Shown piece after piece: positions 18,637 through 27,495 of a stretch of DNA of 34,072 bases. Both the position numbers and the translations under genes were made by a program. Numbering within the stretch: the first letter of the stretch is position 1; each line of letters begins with the position of its first letter. The notes under the pieces were generated by a model. It made no database searches. It saw nothing but the letters and a program-made list of their open reading frames with translations, and was not told where the DNA came from. The DNA is from Microbulbifer okhotskensis (GTDB lineage Bacteria; Pseudomonadota; Gammaproteobacteria; Pseudomonadales; Cellvibrionaceae), in assembly GCF_023895975.1 (NCBI RefSeq), contig NZ_JALBWM010000046.1:1-34072 (forward strand), written 5' to 3'.

Positions 18637-18718
18637 ATAGGTCCTTGTAACGCCCCTGTCATTTCTGCAGGTTAAGATGTGCCGCTGTGGCTTTCCTCCA
18701 GGGAATGCTTCTTATAGC

Positions 18719-19279
18719 TCACCTTTTTGATTCTTCTTGATTGTGATTTTGGCGACCCAAAGGGTCGCCTTTTTTATAGGGGCGCGCCTGACGATAACTG
18801 CGATCCACCAGGTCGAACTCAATACGGGAGCTACCATCGGTACTACTCAACATCATTTTATTCCCCACCACAACCATCAGTTCGGATTTTCTCAGGGCGT
18901 TAAGGTAATCGATTTCCAGTTCATCGCTGGGTTGCAGCTCTCCCATACGGGAAATGGCGGGGATACGCTGCCAGCTGATGGCCCCAGTGCTGGCGAGGGA
19001 AAAGCGTCCCAAGTAGGGATTAATTCCGCCGTTACCACGTACATAGCCAAAGCGGTCGCACTTGAAGAAAGGCCTGTTTCGCCAGAACTTACTCCACATC
19101 AGCGTCGATTCATAGGTGCGCCCGGAATAGGACAGGCTCGCTAAGACCCACTCCTGATCACAGGCGGACCAGGCCGATCGCTGCAGCTGGGGGACAGGTG
19201 GCGTTGGCGTACTACATCCTGAGAGCGTTAGGCCGCACAGGGCTGAAATCAGTAGTAAGTAGAAAGTACGACGTGGCAT
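18719..19279 (-). CDS. META-like lipoprotein (HslJ-related), copy A
   Basis: This 186-residue protein has a lipoprotein signal (MPRRTFYLLLISALCGLTLSGC, lipobox LSGC, Cys22). The mature part has the META/HslJ layout: a Trp-containing first strand (EWVLASLSYSGRTYES), then FFKCDRFGYVRGNGGINPYLGRFSL, the F-x-C-x3-G-x-V-x-G-x-G-G-x-N-x-Y-x-G core, and a long helix/strand segment ending IEFDLVDRSYRQ. META proteins are envelope proteins of largely unknown function. Its last codons are encoded by a hairpin that looks like the terminator of the converging smr gene. A paralogue lies directly upstream on the same strand. Confidence 0.8.
   Translation of the reverse strand: MPRRTFYLLLISALCGLTLSGCSTPTPPVPQLQRSAWSACDQEWVLASLSYSGRTYESTLMWSKFWRNRPFFKCDRFGYVRGNGGINPYLGRFSLASTGAISWQRIPAISRMGELQPSDELEIDYLNALRKSELMVVVGNKMMLSSTDGSSRIEFDLVDRSYRQARPYKKGDPLGRQNHNQEESKR
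18751..18775 (+). terminator. Terminator of the thioesterase-SDR-Smr unit, inside the META gene end
   Basis: GGCGACCC and GGGTCGCC form a perfect 8-bp stem with a 3-base loop, followed by six T on the plus strand. It lies about 115 bases after the smr stop and within the last 20 codons of the converging META-like lipoprotein gene. On the minus strand there is no T-run, so it should act only for plus-strand transcripts. Confidence 0.85.
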
Positions 19280-19343
19280 GATGTCGTTCTCATTATTTTT
19301 GCGACATTAAACCTAAAAAGTGACTGGCCGTCTGTGGCGGCGT

Positions 19344-19817
19344 TCAAGGACCGGCGTTAAGGTATTCTATATAGATTTCACCCGAGGGGTCACGTAATAT
19401 CAAGCGGCTCCCACGAGACTTGGTAAAAGCTTGGCGAGTACCAGCAAGGGCAAACAAGTAAGTGTTTTCTTGTTGTATTTGTAGTTCGGACCCGCTCATC
19501 TTTGTCGATACAAAGCTGGATGTATCCCACAATAGCTGGCCGTTTCCGGTTACCTGCACCTCGCCGCGATAGGTATTGATTCCGCTTCTTCCCATCACAT
19601 TGCCTTGCAGGTTGCACAGGAAGGTAAAGTCTGTGGGCCTTTGAATGGGAACAACGGCGCCACGGACACGTAAACGTACCAGTTGCCACTTCTTCCCGCA
19701 CACAGCCCCCATGCTGCCTGCCGACTGTACAACCTGGGCCTCTTCAACGCGGTTTGTGAGACAGCCGCCGATAACCAGCAGGGCTCCTACCAGCCATACT
19801 TGTACTAACCTGCTCAT
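19344..19817 (-). CDS. META-like lipoprotein (HslJ-related), copy B
   Basis: From the ATG at 19817, with GGGAG upstream, this is a 157-residue lipoprotein: MSRLVQVWLVGALLVIGGC gives lipobox IGGC (Cys19). A longer in-frame reading to 19934 adds 39 residues that would bury the signal peptide and is rejected. The mature part repeats the layout of the gene downstream: KKWQLVRLRVRG, FTFLCNLQGNVMGRSGINTYRGEVQV with F-x-C-x3-G-x-V-x-G-x-S-G-I-N-x-Y-x-G, then ELQIQQENTYLFALAGTR. It and copy A look like diverged tandem duplicates. It is divergent from pyruvate kinase. Confidence 0.8.
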   Translation of the reverse strand: MSRLVQVWLVGALLVIGGCLTNRVEEAQVVQSAGSMGAVCGKKWQLVRLRVRGAVVPIQRPTDFTFLCNLQGNVMGRSGINTYRGEVQVTGNGQLLWDTSSFVSTKMSGSELQIQQENTYLFALAGTRQAFTKSRGSRLILRDPSGEIYIEYLNAGP

Positions 19818-19996
19818 CGACGAATAACTCCCTAACTCAAATCCTTCTTCTGCACCCACATACCGATCAGCCACTTTTTGGCTTTCGTAAAAGCTTAGTT
19901 GTTGGCCACAATGACGAGACGACACCCGTGACAAGCTATGCTTGCCCTGATGTAGAAAAAGCGTACTCGGCCACTAATAACAGGAAGTTAACAGGC

Positions 19997-21433
19997 ATGA
20001 TCAGGCGCACTAAGATTGTTGCCACCCTAGGCCCGGCCACAGATAAAAAGGAAACACTACGGCAATTGATAGCCGCCGGCGTCGATACGGTGCGCTTGAA
20101 TTTCTCCCACGGAAAAATTGATGACCACCGGCGTCGAGCTCTATTTGTGCGAGAGGAAGCCAAGCGTCAAGGTCGACATATCGCTTTGTTGGCGGATTTA
20201 CAGGGACCCAAAATCCGTGTCGGAAAATTTATTGGTGGGCGTGTGTACTTAAGTAAAGGGAGAGAATTTATTCTAGATCCCGGTTGGGGCAAAGAGAGCG
20301 GCGACTCGAACGGCGTGTGGGTGGATTATGAGTCCTTGGCTGAAGACTGCAAGCTGGGAGACTGTCTTCTGTTGGATGATGGTCGTTTGGGTTTACGTGT
20401 CAAAAAAATTAGCGGCTCATCACTGGAAACGACTATTGAATCTGGTGGCTGGTTGTCCGATAGAAAGGGAATTAATAAACAAGGGGGGGGGCTCACTACA
20501 CCTGCGTTGACAGAAAAAGACCGCGGGGATATTAAGGCTGCAGCGGAATTGAAAGTAGACTATCTCGCGGTATCTTTCCCTCGCGATGCACGAGATATTC
20601 ACAGGGCGAGGAAATTGTTAAGGGAAGCCGGTGGAACCGCACATATCGTCGCTAAAATTGAGCGGGCAGAGGCGGTTTCCAATGATGCCAGATTGGAAAA
20701 ATTGATCCTGGCCAGCGATGCAATAATGGTTGCTCGCGGAGATTTGGCGGTAGAGATTGGTGATGCAGAATTAATGGGAGTGCAAAAGCACCTAATCAGT
20801 TTTGCCCGCTATTTGAATCGTGTTGTTATTACGGCAACGCAAATGATGGAATCGATGGTCTCCAGTCCGGTGCCGACCCGTGCAGAAGTTTGTGATGTGG
20901 CTAATGCCGTGCTGGATGGCACTGACGCAGTAATGTTATCTGCTGAGACCGCCGCAGGAGAATTTCCGGTTGAGACAGTCACACATATGGCCGAGGTCAT
21001 AGTTGGTGCGGAAAAACACCGTAATATGTACTCGATGCGAGAGGGTTTGAGGGGGGATTACCCGGCCGGCGATGCCTGTATCGCCATGGCGGCGATGACG
21101 ATAGCCAATCACTGCCGTGAAATTAAAGCCATTGTATGCCAGACCGAAACGGGTAATACCGCACTGCTGATGTCGAGGGTCTGTTCGCTAATTCCCATTT
21201 ACGCTTTTTGCCGACATCAAAAATGTTGCAATCGTGTTGCTTTGTATCGTGGTGTCGATCCGGTATTAATGGATATGGCGGGGGTAGATGGTTATTTACG
21301 GGATCAAAAGGCAATAACCCATTTGTCGCAACGCAATCTGTTGAAGTCTGGTGATTTTGTGCTGATATCCCGAGGTTACCAACAGGATATTGGCGGACAT
21401 ACGGATACTTTGCGTATTGTTCGTGTGCCTTAA
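19997..21433 (+). CDS. pyk: Pyruvate kinase (PykA-type)
   Basis: The enzyme makes pyruvate and ATP from phosphoenolpyruvate and ADP in the last step of glycolysis. The 478-residue product has KIVATLGPAT at the N-terminus, RLNFSHG, LADLQGPKIRVGKF, the catalytic-loop KIERAEAV, VARGDLAVEIGDAELMGVQK (the GD-x-E-IGDAEL form is nearer E. coli PykA than PykF), and TATQMMESM. I start at the ATG at 19997 with AGGAAG upstream; the 23-residue extension to 19928 has no domain support. Codon use is less GC-rich than its neighbours, which may hint at a different history, but no mobile element is adjacent. Confidence 0.96.
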   Translation: MIRRTKIVATLGPATDKKETLRQLIAAGVDTVRLNFSHGKIDDHRRRALFVREEAKRQGRHIALLADLQGPKIRVGKFIGGRVYLSKGREFILDPGWGKESGDSNGVWVDYESLAEDCKLGDCLLLDDGRLGLRVKKISGSSLETTIESGGWLSDRKGINKQGGGLTTPALTEKDRGDIKAAAELKVDYLAVSFPRDARDIHRARKLLREAGGTAHIVAKIERAEAVSNDARLEKLILASDAIMVARGDLAVEIGDAELMGVQKHLISFARYLNRVVITATQMMESMVSSPVPTRAEVCDVANAVLDGTDAVMLSAETAAGEFPVETVTHMAEVIVGAEKHRNMYSMREGLRGDYPAGDACIAMAAMTIANHCREIKAIVCQTETGNTALLMSRVCSLIPIYAFCRHQKCCNRVALYRGVDPVLMDMAGVDGYLRDQKAITHLSQRNLLKSGDFVLISRGYQQDIGGHTDTLRIVRVP

Positions 21434-21525
21434 GAAGGATCGCGCGAATTTATTGGAATTATTCCAGAATACCCCGCTTTAAAATCGCAGCGTCAATGGT
21501 TTTCGTGAATAACTTTCAAAAATAT

Positions 21526-21702
21526 TTAGCTCGAGCGAACGCATCGAACCAATATTTTGGTTTCCAATTCCTGCTCTATACAGCGAAACTTCTCACCATT
21601 TAATGTTAACAATTTTGGGCTTCCCTGGGGCGCGGTTGTTGAACAACCGGCAACTCCTGTCGCTAGGGCCACGGCGAACAGAATAGACAGTATTTTCTGC
21701 AC
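21526..21702 (-). CDS. Small lipoprotein (58 residues)
   Basis: A GTG start at 21702 with GAGG 8 bases upstream opens a 58-codon frame. Its first 20 residues, MQKILSILFAVALATGVAGC, are a textbook lipoprotein signal with lipobox VAGC. The mature part is about 39 residues, with two further Cys in FRC...LVRC, recalling small exported proteins in which two Cys frame a variable stretch. I do not know its function. It converges on pyruvate kinase, 92 bases away. A 109-codon plus-strand frame over the same DNA has no signal or domain and is rejected. Confidence 0.75.
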   Translation of the reverse strand: MQKILSILFAVALATGVAGCSTTAPQGSPKLLTLNGEKFRCIEQELETKILVRCVRSS

Positions 21703-21956
21703 CGTAGTTACCTCGTACTGTTTGTTGAGTCACGTAATGCGGTATCGCTTGTTCATTCAGGGTAGAGGCAATAGCTGTCAACGTGAGGCATTCCGCGCCA
21801 ATTTGTTAAACGTGGCGACAAGAGATGGTATGAAGCTGAAGAGGGCAGTTTATGTGGAGGAGTTGTTGCCTAATCTAGAGGGATAAAATACTCCGCTATG
21901 CACTTTTAGAGTTATCGATGCGCACAGCGGGGTGAATGGCTTAAAAGTTAGATGAG
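21703..21956. other. Spacer upstream of the small lipoprotein
   Basis: No gene is supported. A perfect -35-like TTGACA lies on the minus strand at 21777-21782, but the -10 position below it is poor, so I do not call a promoter. Confidence 0.3.
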
Positions 21957-22454
21957 TTAGCGTCTACCGCGATGATGTCCGCCGCGATGGCCCCGATATC
22001 CGCGGTGACTTCGATATCCGCGATGGCTCCGATATCCACCGCGATGGTGGTAGCTTCTATAGCCGCGGTGGTGGGCGCGATAGCGAACATGGGGTGAGCG
22101 CGGGTAGTAGAAGCGGTTGTAGTAGGGCAGGCCGCGATAATAGTAGCGAGCCCGGTATCGTGGATTGCCGCGGTAAGCGGGGACAGCGCGATAGTTAGCG
22201 TAACCACCGCCGTAATAGTACCTGTTAACAGGCGTATAGCCGACAGTTTGATAGACCGGTGTTTGGTAGGATGTTAAATAGACGTTACTCGAAGCGTAAT
22301 AGTTGGGCGTCGCATAGGGAAAACTGCCGGAGGAGGTATAGGCAACGGTTCCCCCGCTGTAGCCTGCGTTGTAACCATCGGTTGCACAGGCACCCAATGT
22401 CAGGGCTGTGCAAACCGTTGCGGCGAAAATCACCGTCTTAACCGCTCTATTCAT
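21957..22454 (-). CDS. Tyr/Gly/Arg/His-rich repeat lipoprotein
   Basis: From the ATG at 22454, with GGAGAA upstream, this is a 165-residue protein. MNRAVKTVIFAATVCTALTLGAC gives lipobox LGAC (Cys23). The mature part is strongly biased: a Tyr/Ser/Gly-rich half with YYYGGGYANY, then a basic C-terminus made of short repeats of the type RGYRSHR and HHRGG. Such low-complexity surface lipoproteins may bind polyanions, metals or cell-wall polymers; this is inference. An in-frame upstream extension of 42 residues would bury the signal. The neighbour upstream on the same strand is another Tyr-rich lipoprotein. Confidence 0.8.
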   Translation of the reverse strand: MNRAVKTVIFAATVCTALTLGACATDGYNAGYSGGTVAYTSSGSFPYATPNYYASSNVYLTSYQTPVYQTVGYTPVNRYYYGGGYANYRAVPAYRGNPRYRARYYYRGLPYYNRFYYPRSPHVRYRAHHRGYRSYHHRGGYRSHRGYRSHRGYRGHRGGHHRGRR

Positions 22455-22548
22455 AGTGCATTCTCCGGTAAGTGGAATTTCCCCCCGGAGAGGCCCGGCA
22501 GGGGCCAAGCCCCTTAAGTGCGCCAAATAGGCGCACGTAATCTCGGGT

Positions 22549-22881
22549 TCAGTAGGGTCTTGCGCGCGGAGGCGGATCAACTACTTGATATTGGGTATTC
22601 ACGACGGCGGGCGGTCTAAGGCGATAGAAGTTTCCGTCCCAATAGAAATTACAATGCTGCATGTTGTGACAGGTCCCGTCCGGGTGGCAGTGGGCATAGC
22701 GGCCGCGCAGGTTGTAATAGGTCTTGTTGTAATAAGGACTGTATCCGTAATAACTGGCTGAACAATCATTGCCACCGCAGGGATAGCCACTGGTTCCGTT
22801 ACAGGCTGATAGGATGAGCCCTGCTGCAATGGCGACTACACAACCAGAGCTATGAAGAAGCCTTCTGGACAGTGGTTTCAT
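22549..22881 (-). CDS. Small Tyr/Cys-rich lipoprotein
   Basis: From the ATG at 22881, with a strong GGAGGT site, this is 110 residues. MKPLSRRLLHSSGCVVAIAAGLILSAC gives lipobox LSAC (Cys27). The mature part has PCGGNDCSASYYGYSPYYNKTYYNLRGRYAHCHPDGTCHNMQHC, with five Cys, three His and many Tyr, followed by a Pro/Arg-rich tail. The Cys could form disulfides or bind metal. I do not recognise a family. It lies 94 bases before the Tyr-rich repeat lipoprotein on the same strand, so the pair may be one unit. Confidence 0.8.
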   Translation of the reverse strand: MKPLSRRLLHSSGCVVAIAAGLILSACNGTSGYPCGGNDCSASYYGYSPYYNKTYYNLRGRYAHCHPDGTCHNMQHCNFYWDGNFYRLRPPAVVNTQYQVVDPPPRARPY

Positions 22882-23097
22882 CAAGACCTCCACGCCTATT
22901 GGCGGATAAAACATCTAAATTCAGCCTAGCACTTTTGGCGCGAAAATCATCATTTTGAAAAATAAATGCCCTAGTGAACCTGGAAAGCAAAGTGGGTTTG
23001 TATTGCGGGAGGTAAATTTTTGAGTGTCGAGATGAAGAGATCCTCCTGCTCAGAATCAGAAAAGGTAGGGTCGGCAGGCAGGTTAAACCACTAAATA

Positions 23098-23139
23098 TTG
23101 GCCAGACACCGGGCAGCTGATCTCCCGGTGTCTGGCCAA
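23098..23139. terminator. Perfect 16-bp hairpin downstream of hutH
   Basis: Arms 23098-23113 and 23124-23139 are exact reverse complements with a 10-base loop, 27 bases after the hutH stop. Neither strand has a T-run next to it, so it may act as a transcript-end stabiliser or need Rho, or be a repeat element, not a classical terminator. Confidence 0.6.
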
Positions 23140-23165
23140 GCTGGTTTCCAGTGGGCGGCGGCGGA

Positions 23166-24716
23166 TCAGCGGCTGCTGGGCAGCAGATTAGGATTGACGG
23201 ATTGCAGGTAAACGCCACTGCTGAGAAGTTGTTTGGCCGCTTCGATATCCGGGGCAAAGTAGCGGTCTTTATCGTAGAAAGGCACCCGTTCGCGCAGTTT
23301 TGCTTTGGCGGCTTCCAGCTTTTCTGTGGACTTGAGTGGCGCGCGGAAATCTAATCCTTGGCAGGCCGCAAGTAATTCCACCGCGAGAATACCGCAGGTA
23401 TTGTCAGCCATATCCCGCAGGCGACGACCGGCGAAGGTAGCCATGGAGACGTGGTCTTCCTGGTTGGCGGAGGTGGGCAAAGAATCCACGCAGGCGGGAT
23501 GTGCGATGGACTTGTTCTCGCTGGCGAGCGCTGCAGATGTGACCTGGGCGATCATAAAGCCCGAATTGACCCCACCGTTCTCTACTAGGAACGGCGGCAG
23601 GCCGGATAGGTTGCTATCGATCAGCAGTGCCATACGACGCTCCGATAAAGAGCCGATTTCAGCCAGGGCCAGTGCCAGGTTGTCGGCAACCATAGCTACC
23701 GGTTCTGCATGGAAGTTGCCGCCGGAAATAATATCGGAATTTTCCGGATTTTCGGTATCGGTAAATACCAATGGGTTATCGGATACACCATTCGCTTCGC
23801 CCAGTAATACCTCGGCCGCAAAGCGCATCTGCTGCAAACAGGCGCCCATCACCTGGGGCTGGCAGCGCAGGGAATAGGGGTCCTGAACTTTTTCACAAAA
23901 CTCGTGCGAGTCACCGATTTGGCTGGTCTCACCGAGTAGCTCCCGGTAAATCGTTGCTACATCCCGCTGTGCACGTTGGCCGCGCGCGGCGTGGATGCGG
24001 TCGTCGAAGGGGCGGCGCGAGCCCTTGGCGGCCTCCAGTGTCATGGCCCCAGTTATCAGAGCTCCGGCGAACAGGTCTTCGCTGGCAAGCAGCCCAAGTA
24101 GGGCAAAAGCGGTGGAGGCCTGGGTGCCATTCAGCAGGGCGAGACCTTCTTTAGGCGCCAGGGTAATGGGCTCCAAGCCCGCCACTTTGAGACCTTCCTG
24201 TGCGCTCTTGCGCTCTCCGTTGATAAAGACTTCACCTTCTCCCAGTAGCACCACGCTCATATGAGCCAATGGCGCCAGGTCGCCGGAAGCGCCCACGGAA
24301 CCTTTCTCTGGTATGGCAGGGTAAACACCGGCATTGACCAGCTGCATCAAGGCTTCGATCACCAGCGGGCGCACGCCGGAAAAACCCCGCGCAAGGGAGT
24401 TTATTTTCAACACCATCAACAGGCGCACGGTGGCTTCACTCATAAAATTGCCGGTACCGGCGGCGTGGCTCAATACGATCGCGCGCTGCAAATTGTCCAG
24501 ATCGTGCTTTTCAATACGGGTGTTGGCCAGCAGACCAAAACCGGTATTGATACCGTATACCGTACGACCTTCAGTAATGACCTGGGCGACGGTATGGGCG
24601 GAGGCTTCGATAGCGGGATAGGCACTTTTTGCCAGGGAAAGCTGAACTGACTCGCGCGCGATTCGTCGCAGTTGTGCCAAGCTTAGCTGGCCGGGATCTA
24701 TTTCTAATTGATACAT
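23166..24716 (-). CDS. hutH: Histidine ammonia-lyase
   Basis: HutH deaminates L-histidine to trans-urocanate, the first step of histidine breakdown. The 516-residue protein carries the Ala143-Ser144-Gly145 triplet in [15 protein letters not shown] that forms the MIO electrophile, plus YGINTGFG (54-61), [10 protein letters not shown] and the late QEDHVSM segment. Length is typical (about 510). It lies 115 bases after hutU on the same strand, probably in a hutC-hutU-hutH unit that reads away from hutI-hutG. Confidence 0.97.
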   Translation of the reverse strand: MYQLEIDPGQLSLAQLRRIARESVQLSLAKSAYPAIEASAHTVAQVITEGRTVYGINTGFGLLANTRIEKHDLDNLQRAIVLSHAAGTGNFMSEATVRLLMVLKINSLARGFSGVRPLVIEALMQLVNAGVYPAIPEKGSVGASGDLAPLAHMSVVLLGEGEVFINGERKSAQEGLKVAGLEPITLAPKEGLALLNGTQASTAFALLGLLASEDLFAGALITGAMTLEAAKGSRRPFDDRIHAARGQRAQRDVATIYRELLGETSQIGDSHEFCEKVQDPYSLRCQPQVMGACLQQMRFAAEVLLGEANGVSDNPLVFTDTENPENSDIISGGNFHAEPVAMVADNLALALAEIGSLSERRMALLIDSNLSGLPPFLVENGGVNSGFMIAQVTSAALASENKSIAHPACVDSLPTSANQEDHVSMATFAGRRLRDMADNTCGILAVELLAACQGLDFRAPLKSTEKLEAAKAKLRERVPFYDKDRYFAPDIEAAKQLLSSGVYLQSVNPNLLPSSR

Positions 24717-24831
24717 AAATTAATTCACCAAAAAATATTTACTGCATTGGTGCCGGCAACTGCAGGACCCGATAACAATTTATCGAGCCATAGAATGAAT
24801 TCTGCCGGCAGTATTTTTATTGCGGTAAAAG

Positions 24832-26508
24832 TCAGTCTTTCAGCATCGGCAGGTCAAGTCCCTGCTCTTTTGCACAGTCTTTTGCGATTTCGTAACCGGC
24901 GTCGGCATGGCGCATCACACCAGTGGCGGGATCGTTCCAGAGCACACGTTCGATACGTTTGCGCGCGGCTTCGGTGCCGTCACAGACAATCACCACGCCT
25001 GAGTGCTGGGAAAAGCCCATACCGACGCCGCCGCCGTGATGCAGGGAAACCCAGGTGGCACCAGAGGCGGTATTCAACAGAGCGTTCATCAACGGCCAGT
25101 CGGAGACTGCATCGGAGCCATCCATCATGGCTTCAGTTTCACGATTGGGACTGGCTACAGAGCCGCTGTCGAGGTGATCGCGACCGATGACTACCGGCGC
25201 TTCAAGTTCGCCATTGGCAACCATCTCATTGAATGCCAGTGCCAGGTGCGCGCGGTCTTTCAGGCCCACCCAGCAGATACGTGCCGGTAGTCCCTGGAAG
25301 TGGATACGCTCGCGGGCCATATCCAGCCAGTTGTGCAGCTGCGGGTTGTCCGGGATCAGCTCTTTAACTTTGGCGTCGGTCTTGTAAATATCTTCCGGGT
25401 TGCCGGATAGCGCCGCCCAGCGGAAGGGGCCGACGCCCTCGCAGAACAGCGGGCGAATATAAGCGGGTACAAAGCCGGGAAAATCAAAGGCATTTTCCAC
25501 ACCTTCGTCGAGGGCCATCTGGCGAATGTTGTTGCCGTAATCCAAGGTGGCGGCGCCGCGCTTTTGCAGTTCCAGCATGGCTTCAACTTGAATTGCCATA
25601 GATTGCTTGGCTGCTTTCACTACTGCTGCTTCATCTTTCTTACGCATTTCCGCAGCGTATTCCATGGTCCAACCCTGGGGCAGGTAGCCATTTAGAGGAT
25701 CGTGAGCGGAAGTCTGGTCGGTAACAGAGTCCGGTAGAATATTGCGTTGGACCATTTCCGGGAAAATATCAGCAGCGTTGCCCAGTAAGCCTACGGAAAT
25801 GGCTTGGCCATTTTGCTTGGCTTCATCAATCATCTGTAATGCTTGATCGAGGCTGGTGGCCTTCTTGTCGACATAGCCGGTGCGCAGGCGGAAATCGATG
25901 CGGGTTTCATCGCACTCTACTGCGATCATGCAGAAGCCAGCCATGGTAGCCGCCAGCGGTTGCGCACCGCCCATACCACCGAGGCCACCGGTGAGAACCC
26001 ACTTGCCCTTTGCCTCGCCGTCAAAATGTTTGCGTGCGACGGCAGCAAAGGTCTCGTAGGTACCCTGTACGATGCCTTGGGATCCGATATAAATCCAAGA
26101 GCCGGCGGTCATTTGGCCGTACATTGCCAGGCTTTTCTTATCAAGCTCGTTAAAGTGCTCCCAGTTGGCCCAGTGCGGTACCAGGTTGGAGTTGGCAATT
26201 AATACACGCGGTGCATCGGCGTGGGTTTTAAATACGCCAACTGGTTTACCGGATTGCACCAGTAAGGTTTCATCCTCCTCCAGGCGTTTTAGTACTTCGA
26301 CAATTTTGTCGTAGCATTCCCAGTCCCTTGCGGCGCGGCCAATACCACCGTAAACCACTAGATCTTCCGGACGTTCAGCTACTTCGGCATCCAGGTTGTT
26401 CATCAACATACGAAGGGGTGCTTCGGTGAGCCAGCTTTTGGCATTGAGCTTACTGCCGCGGGGCGCGCGGATTTTGCGGCTAGGGTCGTGGCGTTTATCG
26501 ATAGACAT
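24832..26508 (-). CDS. hutU: Urocanate hydratase
   Basis: HutU converts urocanate to imidazolonepropionate with tightly bound NAD. From the ATG at 26508, with GAGGAAG upstream, the product is 558 residues, the usual length; a 12-residue upstream extension is less likely. Seen: [13 protein letters not shown], the NAD-binding [18 protein letters not shown] (about residues 165-182), [15 protein letters not shown], and [18 protein letters not shown] near the C-terminus. It lies between hutC (90 bases upstream) and hutH. Confidence 0.97.
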   Translation of the reverse strand: MSIDKRHDPSRKIRAPRGSKLNAKSWLTEAPLRMLMNNLDAEVAERPEDLVVYGGIGRAARDWECYDKIVEVLKRLEEDETLLVQSGKPVGVFKTHADAPRVLIANSNLVPHWANWEHFNELDKKSLAMYGQMTAGSWIYIGSQGIVQGTYETFAAVARKHFDGEAKGKWVLTGGLGGMGGAQPLAATMAGFCMIAVECDETRIDFRLRTGYVDKKATSLDQALQMIDEAKQNGQAISVGLLGNAADIFPEMVQRNILPDSVTDQTSAHDPLNGYLPQGWTMEYAAEMRKKDEAAVVKAAKQSMAIQVEAMLELQKRGAATLDYGNNIRQMALDEGVENAFDFPGFVPAYIRPLFCEGVGPFRWAALSGNPEDIYKTDAKVKELIPDNPQLHNWLDMARERIHFQGLPARICWVGLKDRAHLALAFNEMVANGELEAPVVIGRDHLDSGSVASPNRETEAMMDGSDAVSDWPLMNALLNTASGATWVSLHHGGGVGMGFSQHSGVVIVCDGTEAARKRIERVLWNDPATGVMRHADAGYEIAKDCAKEQGLDLPMLKD

Positions 26509-26598
26509 GGCTTCCTCGTCAATTTTTCTCGTAAAAAAATTCACACGTCGCTGCTTTTGACAGTTTGTTTTCCCAGGACGCGCGGGATCAATAAATAA

Positions 26599-27309
26599 CT
26601 AGAATCTGAGTTGTGCGCCGAGGCGGTAGCGGTTTCCCGGATGTACTAAACGCGCAAAGCTGACAGTGCCTATGCGGCTCTTGGTTCGTCGCCAAACTTG
26701 TAAGCAGGCATCCCCAGGGGCGATTTCCAGGGCGTGGGCGATTGCTGCTTCTGCGGCAATCGCCTCGACGGTAGTATCGGCTTGGGTAAGCGGTGCGACT
26801 TTGGAAAGATAGGCGTTGGGGGTGGTATGGACGAAATCTTGCTCCAGATAATCTGGGGCCAGAGCCGGGTTGGTAAATCGCTCTTCCCACTGGATCGGCA
26901 ACCCGTTGTCGCAGTGCACAATAATGGAGTGAAATACCTTGGCCTGCTCGGGTACTTCTAGCGCTCGGGCCACGTCTGCACTGGCCATGCATTCCTGCGC
27001 CAATAAGATGCGGTTGCTGTAACTGTGTCCACGGGCCGAGATCTCGTCAGCAATATTACGCACTTCCAGCAGCGAGCTGGCCGCTACTGATTCGGCGACA
27101 AATGTGCCCAGTCCCTGAGATCGCTTTAGTACCCGTTCGTCGGTCAACTCAGTCAGTGCTCGCCGCGCGGTCATTCGGCTTACACCGAATTGCTGCGCCA
27201 GTTGGTTTTCCGAGGGCACCTGGGAGTGCATTGGCCATTCCCCAGTTTCAATTTGTTGGCGGATATAGCGTTTGATGGCCGCGTATCGGGGTTCGCTTGC
27301 AGTATTCAT
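26599..27309 (-). CDS. hutC: Histidine utilization repressor (GntR/HutC family)
   Basis: HutC represses hut genes and is released by urocanate. From the ATG at 27309 the product is 236 residues. An N-terminal winged helix-turn-helix (about residues 8-75: IKRYIRQQIETGEWPMHSQVPSENQLAQQFGVSRMTARRAL) is followed by a UTRA effector domain (about 90-230). Upstream in-frame codons to 27357 run into the operator and are not favoured. Its own promoter region holds the palindrome at 27346-27357, so it should be autoregulated. It is first in the hutC-hutU-hutH direction. Confidence 0.95.
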   Translation of the reverse strand: MNTASEPRYAAIKRYIRQQIETGEWPMHSQVPSENQLAQQFGVSRMTARRALTELTDERVLKRSQGLGTFVAESVAASSLLEVRNIADEISARGHSYSNRILLAQECMASADVARALEVPEQAKVFHSIIVHCDNGLPIQWEERFTNPALAPDYLEQDFVHTTPNAYLSKVAPLTQADTTVEAIAAEAAIAHALEIAPGDACLQVWRRTKSRIGTVSFARLVHPGNRYRLGAQLRF

Positions 27310-27334
27310 AGACTCAGGTACAGTGCCTCTGGTA

Positions 27335-27358
27335 CTTGTATATTGTTGTATATACAAG
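27335..27358. promoter_or_regulatory. HutC operator in the divergent hutC/hutI region
   Basis: A perfect 12-bp palindrome TTGTATATACAA (27346-27357) contains GTATATAC, matching the GT-N-TA-N-AC consensus of the HutC branch of GntR regulators. A second, partial copy (CTTGTATATTG, 27335-27345) lies directly beside it. The site lies 26 bases before the hutC ATG and about 140 bases before hutI, able to control both directions. Confidence 0.8.
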
Positions 27359-27495
27359 AATGGTTATAGCTACTATGGTTTCTCCATTAGTGGCTGTCAA
27401 GTCGAAGGAGGGAGCTGTATCCTGCTTGAAACTGGTCTCTCGGCCACAGGGCTGAGCATCTATGGTTAAAAGGAAAAGCGCGCCGCTAAAAGCTT

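Noticed and set aside
21557..21886. 109-codon plus-strand frame
   Set aside because: No signal or domain; the opposite strand holds a small lipoprotein with a good start and lipobox.
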